This document shows, one piece after another, positions 16,920 to 25,419 of a DNA stretch of 64,000 nucleotides. The number at the start of each line of letters is the position of its first letter. Position 1 is the first letter of the stretch. This DNA is from Billgrantia aerodenitrificans (lineage in GTDB: Bacteria; Pseudomonadota; Gammaproteobacteria; Pseudomonadales; Halomonadaceae). Location: the NCBI RefSeq assembly GCF_021404405.1, contig NZ_JABFTV010000010.1:154180-218179 (forward strand), written 5' to 3'. Both the position numbers and the translations under genes were made by a program. The notes beneath the pieces are model-generated. The model saw only the letters and a program-made list of their open reading frames with translations. It was not told where the DNA came from and made no database searches.

Positions 16920-18380
16920 ATGGACATGAGCACGACAATGGACGTTCGACGCCGTCTGCCCGCAGTGGATACCCTGCTGGCCCATCCCGCCGTGGCCGCC
17001 GCCCGCGCCCGGCATGGCCACCGCCTCGTGCGGCGCGCGGTGCGCCAGACCCTGGACGAGGCCCGCCAGCAGCTCGCCGCTGACCAGAAGACCAGTGAAA
17101 GCGTCGATGGCGACGCCCTGGCCAACGCCGCCATCGAGCGGCTCACCGAGCTGGCCCGCCCGGCTTCCCGCGCGGTGTTCAATCTCACCGGTACCGTGAT
17201 CCACACCAACCTGGGCCGCTCCACCCTCGCCGAGGCGGCCATCACGGCCATGGCCGATGCCGCACGCCACCCCATGGCGCTGGAGTACGATCTGGACGAT
17301 GGCGGCCGCGGCGACCGCGACCGCCTGGTCGAGGATCTGCTGTGCGAACTGACCGGCGCCGAGGCCGCCACCGTGGTCAACAACAACGCCGGCGCCGTGC
17401 TGCTGGCGCTGGGCGCCCTGGGAGCCGGACGCGAGGCGCTGATCTCCCGCGGCGAGCTGATCGAGATCGGCGGTGCCTTCCGCATGCCCGACATCATGCA
17501 GGCGGCCGGCTGCCGGCTGCGCGAGGTGGGCGCCACCAACCGCACCCACCCGCGGGACTTCGAGTCCGCCATCGGCGAGCACACCGGGCTGATCGTCAAG
17601 GCGCACACCTCCAACTACGCCATCACCGGCTTCACCAAGAGCGTGCCGGAACCCACGCTGGCCGAGATCGCCCACGCTCACGGCGTCCCCCTGCTGGTCG
17701 ACCTGGGCAGCGGCGCGCTGGCCGACTTCACCGCCCTCGGCCTGCCCTACGAGGCGCAGCCGAATGACGCCATCGCCGCCGGCGCCGATGTGGTCACCTT
17801 CAGCGGCGACAAGCTGCTCGGCGGCCCCCAGGCGGGCATCATCGTCGGCCGCCGGGAAGCCATCGCCACCATCAAGCGCCACCCGCTCAAGCGCGCCCTG
17901 CGTCTGGACAAACTGACCCTGGCGGCGCTGGAGGCCACCCTGCGCCTCTATCGCGACAGCGACGCCCCCGAGCGCGACATCCCCACCCTGGCGCTGCTGA
18001 CACGCCCCGAGGCGGAGATCGCCGCCACCGGCGAACGCCTGCTGCCCCATGTGAGCAGTCTGCTCAGCGACTTCGAAGTGACGCTCGCGCCCTGCGCCAG
18101 CCAGCTCGGTAGCGGCTCACTGCCGGTGGACCGGCTGCCAAGCCGGGCCCTGACATGGCGCCCCCGCGCCGAGCAGCGACGCCAGCGCGAGCGTCAGCTG
18201 CATCGCCTGGAAGGCGCCCTGCGCCAGCTGCCGCGCCCGGTCATCGGGCGCATCGGCGACGGTGCCTTGCACCTCGACCTGCGCTGCCTGGCCGGCGAGG
18301 CGGAAATCGCCATCTTCATCGGTCAGCTGGAGCAGCTGCCCCGCCTGTATGGCGCTGCCCCGCCGGGAGACACGCCGTGA
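16920..18380 (+). CDS. selA: L-seryl-tRNA(Sec) selenium transferase
   Basis: PLP enzyme that converts Ser-tRNA(Sec) to selenocysteinyl-tRNA(Sec) using selenophosphate. About 486 aa; E. coli SelA is 463. The PLP lysine lies in TFSGDKLLGGPQAG, near residue 298. Conserved SelA stretches include FNLTGTVIHTNLGRS, VVNNNAGAVLLAL and KAHTSNYAITGF. The start is uncertain: ATG codons at 16920, 16926 and 16938 and GTG at 16908 are all in frame, with no strong binding site; 16920 gives an N-terminus of normal length. The stop overlaps the selB GTG start (GTGA). Confidence 0.94.
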   Translation: MDMSTTMDVRRRLPAVDTLLAHPAVAAARARHGHRLVRRAVRQTLDEARQQLAADQKTSESVDGDALANAAIERLTELARPASRAVFNLTGTVIHTNLGRSTLAEAAITAMADAARHPMALEYDLDDGGRGDRDRLVEDLLCELTGAEAATVVNNNAGAVLLALGALGAGREALISRGELIEIGGAFRMPDIMQAAGCRLREVGATNRTHPRDFESAIGEHTGLIVKAHTSNYAITGFTKSVPEPTLAEIAHAHGVPLLVDLGSGALADFTALGLPYEAQPNDAIAAGADVVTFSGDKLLGGPQAGIIVGRREAIATIKRHPLKRALRLDKLTLAALEATLRLYRDSDAPERDIPTLALLTRPEAEIAATGERLLPHVSSLLSDFEVTLAPCASQLGSGSLPVDRLPSRALTWRPRAEQRRQRERQLHRLEGALRQLPRPVIGRIGDGALHLDLRCLAGEAEIAIFIGQLEQLPRLYGAAPPGDTP

Positions 18381-20317
18381 TCGTCGGCACCGCCGGCCAC
18401 GTCGACCACGGCAAGACCGCCCTGATCCAGCAGCTCACCGGTATCGACACCGACCGGCTGAAGGAGGAGAAAGCACGTGGCCTGACCATCGAGCCCGGCT
18501 TCGCCTATCCCGAGGTGGCCGAGGGCGTCGAGCTCGGCTTCGTCGACGTGCCCGGTCATGTGCGCTTCCTGCATCACATGGTGGCCGGTAGCGCCGGGGT
18601 CGATACGGTGCTGCTGGTGGTGGCCGCCGACGACGGCGTGATGCCGCAGACCGTCGAACACCTGCAGATCCTCTCCCTGCTGGGGCTCGACCGCGGCCTG
18701 GTGGCACTGACCAAGGTCGACCGTGTCGACGCCGCGCGCCGCCGTCAGGTGCGCGAGGAGATCGCCGCTCTGCTGGCCGGCACGCCGCTGGCCGAGGCGC
18801 CGCTTCACGAGGTGTCGAGCACAAGCGGCGAAGGGGTGAATGCCCTGCGCGAACGGCTGTGGGCGATGGCCTCGGCGCAGCGCGACACCGTCGTGCGCGG
18901 CCATTTTCGCTTCGTCGTCGACCGGGTCTTTACCAAGCGCGGCGCCGGCGTGGTGGTGACCGGTACTGCACTGGCCGGCCGGGTGAACGAGGGCGACACG
19001 CTACGCCTGGCCCTCGGCGGCCATAAGGCCAGGGTGCGCGGCCTGCGTCGCCAGAACCGCGAGAGCGAGTGGGCGCATCAGGGCGACCGCGTGGCGCTCA
19101 ACCTGGCCGGCAGCGACGTCGACCGCGACCTCATTCAGCGCGGTGACTGGCTGGTTGCCGACGCGCTCGAGACACCGCCACTACGCCGCCTGGACGCGAC
19201 ACTGCAGCTGCTCGACTCGGCCCCGAGCGTGAAGCACTGGACGCCGGTGCAGGTACACCTAGGCGTGGGCCGCTATGGCGGGCGCCTCTCGCTGCTGGAA
19301 GGCCAGCACCTCGCCCCCGGTGAGAGCATGCTGGGCCAACTGGTGCTGGATGAGCCGGTGCACGCCTGCCTGGGCGACCGCTGCGTGATTCGCGATCCCG
19401 CAGCGGGCATCACCCTGGGCGGGGCCACGGTGCTGGAAGGCGACCCGCCGCGCCGCGGTCAGCGCCGTCCCGAGCGCCTGGCCTGGCTCGCCGCCCTGGC
19501 CGAGTGCGCTGCCGTCACACCGCTGCAGCTGCAAGAGTTACTGGAAACGGGACTGCGCCTGCAGTCGACCGGTGTCGATCTCGACGCCCTGGCACGCAAC
19601 GCCAACCTCGAGCTGACAGCGCTGATCGACGCGGTAGCAGCGCTGGGTGGCGTTACGCTACCGAACCGGGAACGGACCCGCGTCTTCTCCGCCGAGGCCA
19701 TCGCAGCCCTGGAAGCCCGGCTGCTCGACAGCGTGGCCACTAACCACGAGCGCGAGCCTTCGATGCTGGGCACCGAGCGCGGCCGGCTGACGCGCCAGGC
19801 CGTTCCGCAGCTACCCGAAGCGACGGGCCGGCAGCTGATCGAGCGGCTAGTGGCCTGCGGCAAGCTGGTGCCCCACGGCCCCTTCGTCGCCCTGCCCGGC
19901 CACCAGGCCAGCCTCGGCGAGGAGGACGAAGCGCGGTGGCAGCGGCTCGAACCGCACATCGCCGAGGCTGGCTTCCAACCGCCGCGAGTGCGCGATCTGG
20001 CCGCCAGCGAAGGCTTCGCAAAAGAGAGCCTCGACGAAGCCCGCATCCGCGAGGTGCTCATCGCCTGCTCCCGTCTCGGCCGGCTCTATCAAGTGCGTCG
20101 CGACCACTTCTACCCGGCCGCCACGGTAGCCGAGATGGCCGCCATCGTGCAGGCACTCGAACGCGAACACGGCAGGATCCGTGCGTCCGCCTTTCGCGAC
20201 CGCATCGGCACCGGCCGCAAGCTGGCCATTCACATACTCGAATTCTTTGATAAGGTAGGCTTCACGCGCCGTATCGGAGACGAACGCGTGATACGCAACG
20301 CCGAGATGTGGCCGTAG
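18377..20317 (+). CDS. selB: Selenocysteine-specific elongation factor SelB
   Basis: GTPase that brings Sec-tRNA(Sec) to the ribosome and binds the SECIS hairpin. The 646-aa product (E. coli 614) has the P-loop GHVDHGKT at residues 7-14, then DVPGH and TKVD. The C-terminal half contains the winged-helix repeats that bind SECIS RNA, ending in REHGRIRASAFRDRIGTGRK and FFDKVGFTRRIGDERVIRN. The GTG start at 18377 overlaps the selA stop, with GGGAG upstream. Its expected target, the fdoG UGA, lies in the same gene cluster. Confidence 0.96.
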   Translation: MIVGTAGHVDHGKTALIQQLTGIDTDRLKEEKARGLTIEPGFAYPEVAEGVELGFVDVPGHVRFLHHMVAGSAGVDTVLLVVAADDGVMPQTVEHLQILSLLGLDRGLVALTKVDRVDAARRRQVREEIAALLAGTPLAEAPLHEVSSTSGEGVNALRERLWAMASAQRDTVVRGHFRFVVDRVFTKRGAGVVVTGTALAGRVNEGDTLRLALGGHKARVRGLRRQNRESEWAHQGDRVALNLAGSDVDRDLIQRGDWLVADALETPPLRRLDATLQLLDSAPSVKHWTPVQVHLGVGRYGGRLSLLEGQHLAPGESMLGQLVLDEPVHACLGDRCVIRDPAAGITLGGATVLEGDPPRRGQRRPERLAWLAALAECAAVTPLQLQELLETGLRLQSTGVDLDALARNANLELTALIDAVAALGGVTLPNRERTRVFSAEAIAALEARLLDSVATNHEREPSMLGTERGRLTRQAVPQLPEATGRQLIERLVACGKLVPHGPFVALPGHQASLGEEDEARWQRLEPHIAEAGFQPPRVRDLAASEGFAKESLDEARIREVLIACSRLGRLYQVRRDHFYPAATVAEMAAIVQALEREHGRIRASAFRDRIGTGRKLAIHILEFFDKVGFTRRIGDERVIRNAEMWP

Positions 20318-20347
20318 GGCAACGGCCTATCATGAAGAACCGCTCAA

Positions 20348-20443
20348 GGAAGAGGATCGACCCCCGGTGGGGCGGCCAGACTTCAAATCTGGTAGGGGCT
20401 GCCAGCGGTCCCTGGTGGGTTCGACTCCCACGCTCTTCCGCCA
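20348..20443 (+). tRNA. selC: tRNA-Sec (anticodon TCA)
   Basis: 96 bases including the encoded CCA. The acceptor arm pairs GGAAGAG at the 5' end with CTCTTCC, followed by G and CCA. The anticodon loop CTTCAAA (20381-20387) carries TCA at 20383-20385, and the long extra arm is typical of tRNA-Sec. The sequence closely follows E. coli selC, including GGCGGCCAGACTTCAAATC and the T-arm GGTTCGA. It begins 30 bp after selB and is likely cotranscribed with it. Confidence 0.97.
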
Positions 20444-20469
20444 GCTCCTCCTATTGCACAAGACTTTGC

Positions 20470-21129
20470 CTAGCCCTTGATCACCACCCGTGTGCCGATG
20501 CGCAGCCACGGGTCGAGTGCACGAATCTCCTCGTTGCTGACCGCCACGCAGCCCTCGGTCCAGTCGAAGCTGCGATGGATCTCGGGGTCGCCCTGCCCTA
20601 GGCCATGAATCCCGATCAGCCCGCCCAACGCCGTGGTATGCGGTGCCCGGCCGTGGCGCGCCCGGTAATTCTCGATGTGCCAGTACTCCTGCATGGTGAT
20701 CTTGCCGCTGCGCAGCGCTTCTTCGGCGACTTGGGCATTGGGATAGTCGAAGCCGAAGAACAGGCCGAAGCGCGAGGCGCGGTTGATGCGGTCTACGCGG
20801 AACTCGCCGATCGGCGTCATCGAACTGCCCCTGGCGCGCAGCGGCGCCGCACCGCCGGCACCGAAGGCGAGGTGTTCGATGCGCTTGATCTCACGCTCGC
20901 CGCGCATCACCCGCACCCGGCGGTTGCGCAGATCGATGCTGAGCCAGACCTCGTCGGCGGTCAGCCCTTCGGGCTGCGCCACCGCGTCCAGCACCTGCCA
21001 CAGCGTCGGCAGCTCCGGCATCACGCCATTGAGTGTATGAGAAGATTCGGGAATATTGGCCTGGGCCGTCGGCCCAAACGCGAAGAAGCCTGCCGTCATG
21101 GCGGCAGCCTGGAAGAATGCCCTGTTCAT
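20470..21129 (-). CDS. L,D-transpeptidase (YkuD domain) family protein
   Basis: A 219-aa exported protein with signal peptide MNRAFFQAAAMTAGFFAFG (cleavage near AQA). The C-terminal YkuD catalytic segment has IGIHGLGQGDPEIHRSFDW followed by TEGCVAVSN, with the nucleophile at Cys194 and the conserved His upstream. Such enzymes make 3-3 peptidoglycan crosslinks, attach proteins to the wall, or modify stem peptides; which one applies here cannot be told. It is convergent with selC and is unrelated to the formate genes on either side. The 21130-21412 interval upstream contains its likely promoter region (TATATT on the minus strand near 21335) and no convincing gene. Confidence 0.88.
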   Translation of the reverse strand: MNRAFFQAAAMTAGFFAFGPTAQANIPESSHTLNGVMPELPTLWQVLDAVAQPEGLTADEVWLSIDLRNRRVRVMRGEREIKRIEHLAFGAGGAAPLRARGSSMTPIGEFRVDRINRASRFGLFFGFDYPNAQVAEEALRSGKITMQEYWHIENYRARHGRAPHTTALGGLIGIHGLGQGDPEIHRSFDWTEGCVAVSNEEIRALDPWLRIGTRVVIKG

Positions 21130-21412
21130 GAGCCCCTGCCCGTGCGTAGTGGAGTTATCGTCGACTCGAGCCGATCGAATTATTCGGACCCGCCATGGCC
21201 CGCGCCATGAGGATATGGCACGACTCCCTTCGAGGGGACGTCATCGCATGGAAGCCGGGGCAAAGATCCTGGACCGGGCCCTATCGGCCCGCTGTCGAGG
21301 TCGCCAACCGAACCATGAGACGCATGGGCCGAATATACCATAGGCACGCTAAGGCAAAAGAGGGGCTCGCCTCCTTTCGTTGAAAAAGCGCGTGAAAGAC
21401 CGGTATCGGGCG

Positions 21413-21658
21413 TCAGGCGCTCGCCGAATGCGTCTCGCTCTGGCTCTGTGCCAGCCGCTCGATGGCCTGCCGGGCCAGGGGCGACAGCTCGCTGCCGTCC
21501 TGTTGGAGATAGTCGACGATCTGGCGCTTCATGCTGCGCGCCCAGAACTTCTTCAGGTGGGTATACACGCGCTCGGCGGCGACATCGCCGTAGTGGGCAT
21601 TGTTGGCGGCGATCTGATTCGCCATGTGGATCAGGGTATCGAGCTGACTGCGGCTCAT
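21413..21658 (-). CDS. fdsD: NAD-dependent formate dehydrogenase delta subunit
   Basis: An 81-aa protein. LIHMANQIAANNAHYG followed by VYTHLKKFWARSMKRQIVDY is the hallmark of FdsD, a small subunit of soluble NAD+-linked formate dehydrogenases that is important for making active enzyme. The start ATG at 21658 has GGAGG 9 bases upstream, inside the 3' end of fdhD. The longer frame to 21886 is a shadow of fdhD. It is the last gene of fdsG-fdsB-fdsA-fdhD-fdsD. Confidence 0.9.
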   Translation of the reverse strand: MSRSQLDTLIHMANQIAANNAHYGDVAAERVYTHLKKFWARSMKRQIVDYLQQDGSELSPLARQAIERLAQSQSETHSASA

Positions 21659-21665
21659 GGCGACT

Positions 21666-22490
21666 TCAACCTCCGCTGGCTTGAACGACCGGCACGGCTT
21701 CGCGTACCGGCTGATGATAAATGACGTGGCGCCCCGTGCGGGCGAAGCCGACCAGCAGCAGGCCGGCATGGCGCGCCTGCTCGATGGCGAGCGAGGTGGG
21801 AGCCGATACGGCGACGAGGCAGCCGATGCCGGCGCTGGCGCACTTCTGCACCATCTCGTAGCTGGCCCGGCTGGAGACCAGCGCAAAGCCGTCCGCCACC
21901 GATAGACGACGACTCAGCATGGCGCCGATCAGCTTGTCCAGGGCGTTGTGGCGACCGACGTCCTCGCGTGCCAGTTGGATCTGCCCGCCGAGGTCGCACC
22001 AGGCGGCGCCGTGGGTGGCGCCGGTTTCGCGCTGCAGCGGCTGGTGCCACTTCAGCGCCTCCAGTGCCTGCTGAATGGCAGCGTCGTCAATGGCCGGCGC
22101 TGCCACCCGGCCGATGGGACGGATCGCCTGCTCCAGCGACTCGGTGCCGCACAGCCCGCAGCCGGTGCGCCCGGCCATGCTGCGGCGGCGCTGCTTGAGC
22201 TCCATGAAGCGCTGGGTGGCGATCTCCAGATGGACAGCAATGCCGCCATCCTCCTGGCGCACCTCGATGGCGTAAAGCTCATCCGGCGAGTGCAGGATGC
22301 CCTCGGTGAGGCTGAAGCCGAGAGCGAAGTCGTCGAGATCGTCCGGCGTGGCCATCATCACCGCATGGGAGATGCCGTTGTAGACCAGCGCCACCGGCGT
22401 CTCCACCGCGATGCTGTCCTCCAGCCGCTCGGCGCTGCCGGCCCGGCGCACGTCCACCGGAACCCGGCAGCGGCTGTGGTCGTCACTCAT
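21666..22490 (-). CDS. fdhD: Formate dehydrogenase accessory sulfurtransferase FdhD
   Basis: Transfers sulfur from a cysteine desulfurase to the molybdenum cofactor, a step needed by both formate dehydrogenases in this window. The 274-aa protein has the catalytic CxxC loop GRTGCGLCGTESL with Cys111 and Cys114. Other conserved parts are GFSLTEGILHSPDELY, REDVGRHNALDKLIGAML and SSRASYEMVQKCASAGIG. Its ATG overlaps the fdsA stop (ATGA), which couples the two. It is probably the only copy near the fdo genes, so the fds operon likely also serves FdoG; that is inference. Confidence 0.95.
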   Translation of the reverse strand: MSDDHSRCRVPVDVRRAGSAERLEDSIAVETPVALVYNGISHAVMMATPDDLDDFALGFSLTEGILHSPDELYAIEVRQEDGGIAVHLEIATQRFMELKQRRRSMAGRTGCGLCGTESLEQAIRPIGRVAAPAIDDAAIQQALEALKWHQPLQRETGATHGAAWCDLGGQIQLAREDVGRHNALDKLIGAMLSRRLSVADGFALVSSRASYEMVQKCASAGIGCLVAVSAPTSLAIEQARHAGLLLVGFARTGRHVIYHQPVREAVPVVQASGG

Positions 22491-25402
22491 TCACGCGCTC
22501 CGCTGAGAGCCTGGCCCGCTTCGTCCTTGTTCCCACCGCGCAGCAGCTCGAGCTGCAGCCGGTCGAAGGTCTGGAACTGTTGCTGCCAGGCGGACGGCTG
22601 GCTGACCTTCTCGACCTGCACGGCGGTCACCTTGTACTCCGGACAGTTGGTCGCCCAGTCGGAGCTGTCGGTGGTAATCACGTTGGCTCCGCTGCCCGGA
22701 TGGTGGAAGGTAGTGTAGACCACCCCCGGCGGCATGCGGTCGCTGATCCGCGCACGCAGCACCGTCTGGCCGGCGCGGCTGGTGATGCCGACCCAGTCGC
22801 CGTCGCGCACGCCGCGCAGCTCGGCGTCGGCCGGGTGCAGTTCGAGCACGTCCTCGTCGTGCCAGGCCTGGTTGTGCGTGCGTCGGGTCTGGGCGCCGAC
22901 GTTGTACTGGGAGAGGATGCGCCCGGTGGTCAGCAGCAGCGGGAAGCGGCGGTTGCTGAGCTCGTCGCTGGCCACGTAGTCGGTGATGGCGAACTGACCG
23001 AGGCCGATGGGGAAGTCCTCGATGTGCATGGTCGGGGTGCCCTCGGGGTGCGCCTCGTTGCACGGCCACTGAATGCTGCCCAGCGCGTCGAGCCGCGCGT
23101 AGCTGACGCCGGTGAAGCTCGGCGTCAGGCCGGCGATCTCGTCCATGATCTGCGACGGATGGTCGTAGTGCATGGGATAGCCCAGCGCATTGGCCAGATC
23201 CACGGTCACTTCCCAGTCCTGCTTGCCGGCCAGCGGCGGCATCACCTTGCGCACCCGGTTGATGCGGCGCTCGGCGTTGGTGAAGGTGCCGTCCTTCTCC
23301 AGGAACGAGGAGCCCGGCAGCAGCACGTGGGCGAACTTGGCCGTCTCGTTGAGGAAGATGTCCTGCACGATCAGGCACTCCAGCGAGCGCAGCGCCTGCT
23401 CGACGTGCTGGGTATTGGGGTCGGACTGGGCGATGTCCTCGCCCTGCACGTAGAGCGCCTTGAATTCGCCGGCCACGGCGGCATCGAACATGTTGGGGAT
23501 GCGCAGGCCCGGCTCGTCGTCGATGGGCACGCCCCAGGCCGCCTCGAATCGCTCGCGCACGGCGGGGTCGCCGACGTGCTGGTAGCCCGGCAGCTCGTGG
23601 GGGAAGGAGCCCATGTCGCAGGAGCCCTGGACGTTGTTCTGCCCGCGCAGCGGGTTGACGCCCACCCCTTCGCGGCCGATGTTGCCGGTGGCCATGGCCA
23701 GGTTGGCGATGCCCATCACCATGCTCGAGCCCTGGCTGTGCTCGGTGACGCCGAGCCCGTAGTAGATCGCGCCGTTGGGCGCCTGGGCGTAGGTGCGCGC
23801 GGCACGGCGCACCTGCTCGGCGGGCACTCCGGTGATCGCCTCAACGTTCTCCGGCGCATGGCGCGGGTCGAGGATGAACTCGCGCCAGGCCTGATAGCCC
23901 GCCGCGTCGCAGCGCTTGGCGATGAACTCGCGATCCTCGAGCCCTTCGCTCATCACCACGTGGGCCAGGGCGTTGATCATCGCCACGTTGGTGCCGGGGC
24001 GCAGGGCGAGATGCTGGGCGCCGCGATGATGCGGGGTCTTGAGCAGGTCGATGCGGCGCGGGTCGACGACGATCAGCTCGGCGCCCTGGCGCAGGCGACG
24101 GCGCATCTGCGAGGCGAACACCGGGTGGGCGTCGGTGGGGTTGGCGCCGATGACCACGATCACGTCGGCCTGCATCACCGAGTCGAAGGTCTGGGTGCCG
24201 GCGGACTCGCCCAGCGTCGTCTTGAGGCCGTAGCCGGTGGGCGAATGACACACCCGGGCACAGGTGTCGGTGTTGTTGTTGCGGAAGGCCGCACGCACCA
24301 GCTTCTGCACCAGGTAGGTCTCCTCGTTGGTGCAGCGCGACGAGGTGATGCCGCCGATGCTCTCGCGGCCGTACTTGGCCTGGATCGCCTTGAGCCGCTG
24401 GGCGGCGAAAGCGATCGCTTCCTCCCAACCCACCTCGCGCCAGGGCTGGTCGATCGACTCGCGGATCATCGGCGTCTTCAGGCGGTCGGGGTGGGTGGCG
24501 TAGCCGAAGGCGAAGCGGCCCTTGACGCAGGAGTGGCCGTGGTTGGCGTCGCCGCCCTTGTACGGCACCATGCGCACCACCCGGTCGCCCTGCATCTCGG
24601 CCTTGAACGAGCAGCCCACGCCGCAGTAGGCGCAGGTGGTCACCACGCTGTGCTCCGGCTGGCCCTGTTCGATCACCGATTTTTCCATCAGCGTCGAGGT
24701 CGGGCAGGCCTGCACGCAGGCGCCGCAGGAGACGCATTCGGAATCCATGAACGCCTCGCTCTGGCCGGCGGCGACCTTGGACTCGAAGCCGCGCCCTTCG
24801 ATGGTCAGGGCGAAGGTGCCCTGTACCTCTTCACAGGCGCGCACGCAGCGCGAGCAGACGATGCACTTGCTGGGGTCGAAGCTGAAGTAGGGGTTGGAGT
24901 CGTCGGTCTCGGCGTCCAGGTGATTCTCGCCGTCGAAGCCGTAGCGCACCTCGCGCAGCCCCACCGCACCGGCCATGTCCTGTAGCTCGCAGTCGCCGTT
25001 GGCCGGGCAGGTCAGGCAGTCCAGCGGGTGGTCGGAGATGTAGAGCTCCATCACGTTGCGCCGCAGCTTGGCCAGCCGCTCGTTCTGGGTGGTGACCTTC
25101 ATGCCGGCCGCGACCGGCGTGGTGCAGGAGGCCGGCAGGCCGCGCCGGCCCTCGATCTGCACCGCACACAGGCGGCACGAGCCGAACGCCTCGAGGTTGT
25201 CCGAGGCGCACAGCTTGGGAATGTTGATGTCGGCCAAGGCCGCGGCGCGCAGCACCGAGGTGCCTTCGGGCACGGTGATCGCGACGCCGTCGATCTCGAG
25301 GCTGACCAGCGTCTCGGAGAGCCGCGCCGGGGTGCCGTAGTCGCGCTCCGGCAAGAAATGCTGCGGAGCGGGCGTCTGCTTGGGATCGTAATAGTTCAAC
25401 AT
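22487..25402 (-). CDS. fdsA: NAD-dependent formate dehydrogenase alpha (catalytic) subunit
   Basis: Mo-bis-MGD catalytic subunit of a soluble NAD+ formate dehydrogenase, 971 aa. The N-terminus is a [2Fe-2S] ferredoxin-like domain (Cys65, 76, 79, 93), followed by a further cluster site (around Cys129, 132, 138) and two ferredoxin-type [4Fe-4S] motifs CIVCSRCVRAC and CVSCGACVQAC (residues about 180-233). The cluster next to Mo uses CAYCGVGC near 257-264. The Mo ligand is a cysteine, Cys385 in TCARVCHSPTGYG, not selenocysteine. The start ATG at 25402 has GGAGGAGG 5-7 bases upstream; the frame open to 25537 is rejected. It overlaps fdhD at its end. Confidence 0.95.
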   Translation of the reverse strand: MLNYYDPKQTPAPQHFLPERDYGTPARLSETLVSLEIDGVAITVPEGTSVLRAAALADINIPKLCASDNLEAFGSCRLCAVQIEGRRGLPASCTTPVAAGMKVTTQNERLAKLRRNVMELYISDHPLDCLTCPANGDCELQDMAGAVGLREVRYGFDGENHLDAETDDSNPYFSFDPSKCIVCSRCVRACEEVQGTFALTIEGRGFESKVAAGQSEAFMDSECVSCGACVQACPTSTLMEKSVIEQGQPEHSVVTTCAYCGVGCSFKAEMQGDRVVRMVPYKGGDANHGHSCVKGRFAFGYATHPDRLKTPMIRESIDQPWREVGWEEAIAFAAQRLKAIQAKYGRESIGGITSSRCTNEETYLVQKLVRAAFRNNNTDTCARVCHSPTGYGLKTTLGESAGTQTFDSVMQADVIVVIGANPTDAHPVFASQMRRRLRQGAELIVVDPRRIDLLKTPHHRGAQHLALRPGTNVAMINALAHVVMSEGLEDREFIAKRCDAAGYQAWREFILDPRHAPENVEAITGVPAEQVRRAARTYAQAPNGAIYYGLGVTEHSQGSSMVMGIANLAMATGNIGREGVGVNPLRGQNNVQGSCDMGSFPHELPGYQHVGDPAVRERFEAAWGVPIDDEPGLRIPNMFDAAVAGEFKALYVQGEDIAQSDPNTQHVEQALRSLECLIVQDIFLNETAKFAHVLLPGSSFLEKDGTFTNAERRINRVRKVMPPLAGKQDWEVTVDLANALGYPMHYDHPSQIMDEIAGLTPSFTGVSYARLDALGSIQWPCNEAHPEGTPTMHIEDFPIGLGQFAITDYVASDELSNRRFPLLLTTGRILSQYNVGAQTRRTHNQAWHDEDVLELHPADAELRGVRDGDWVGITSRAGQTVLRARISDRMPPGVVYTTFHHPGSGANVITTDSSDWATNCPEYKVTAVQVEKVSQPSAWQQQFQTFDRLQLELLRGGNKDEAGQALSGARE

Positions 25403-25419
25403 ATCGGGCCTCCTCCCGC

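Noticed and set aside
15780..18050. 756-codon open frame opposite fdoI, fdhE and selA
   Set aside because: Spans three well-supported genes on the other strand and its product is compositionally biased.
21195..21383. 62-codon plus-strand frame in the gap between the L,D-transpeptidase and fdsD genes
   Set aside because: No ribosome binding site and no family resemblance. It is a possible small gene but not supportable from the sequence.
22580..24985. 801-codon open frame opposite fdsA
   Set aside because: Same artefact: an antisense frame kept open by high GC at codon third positions.
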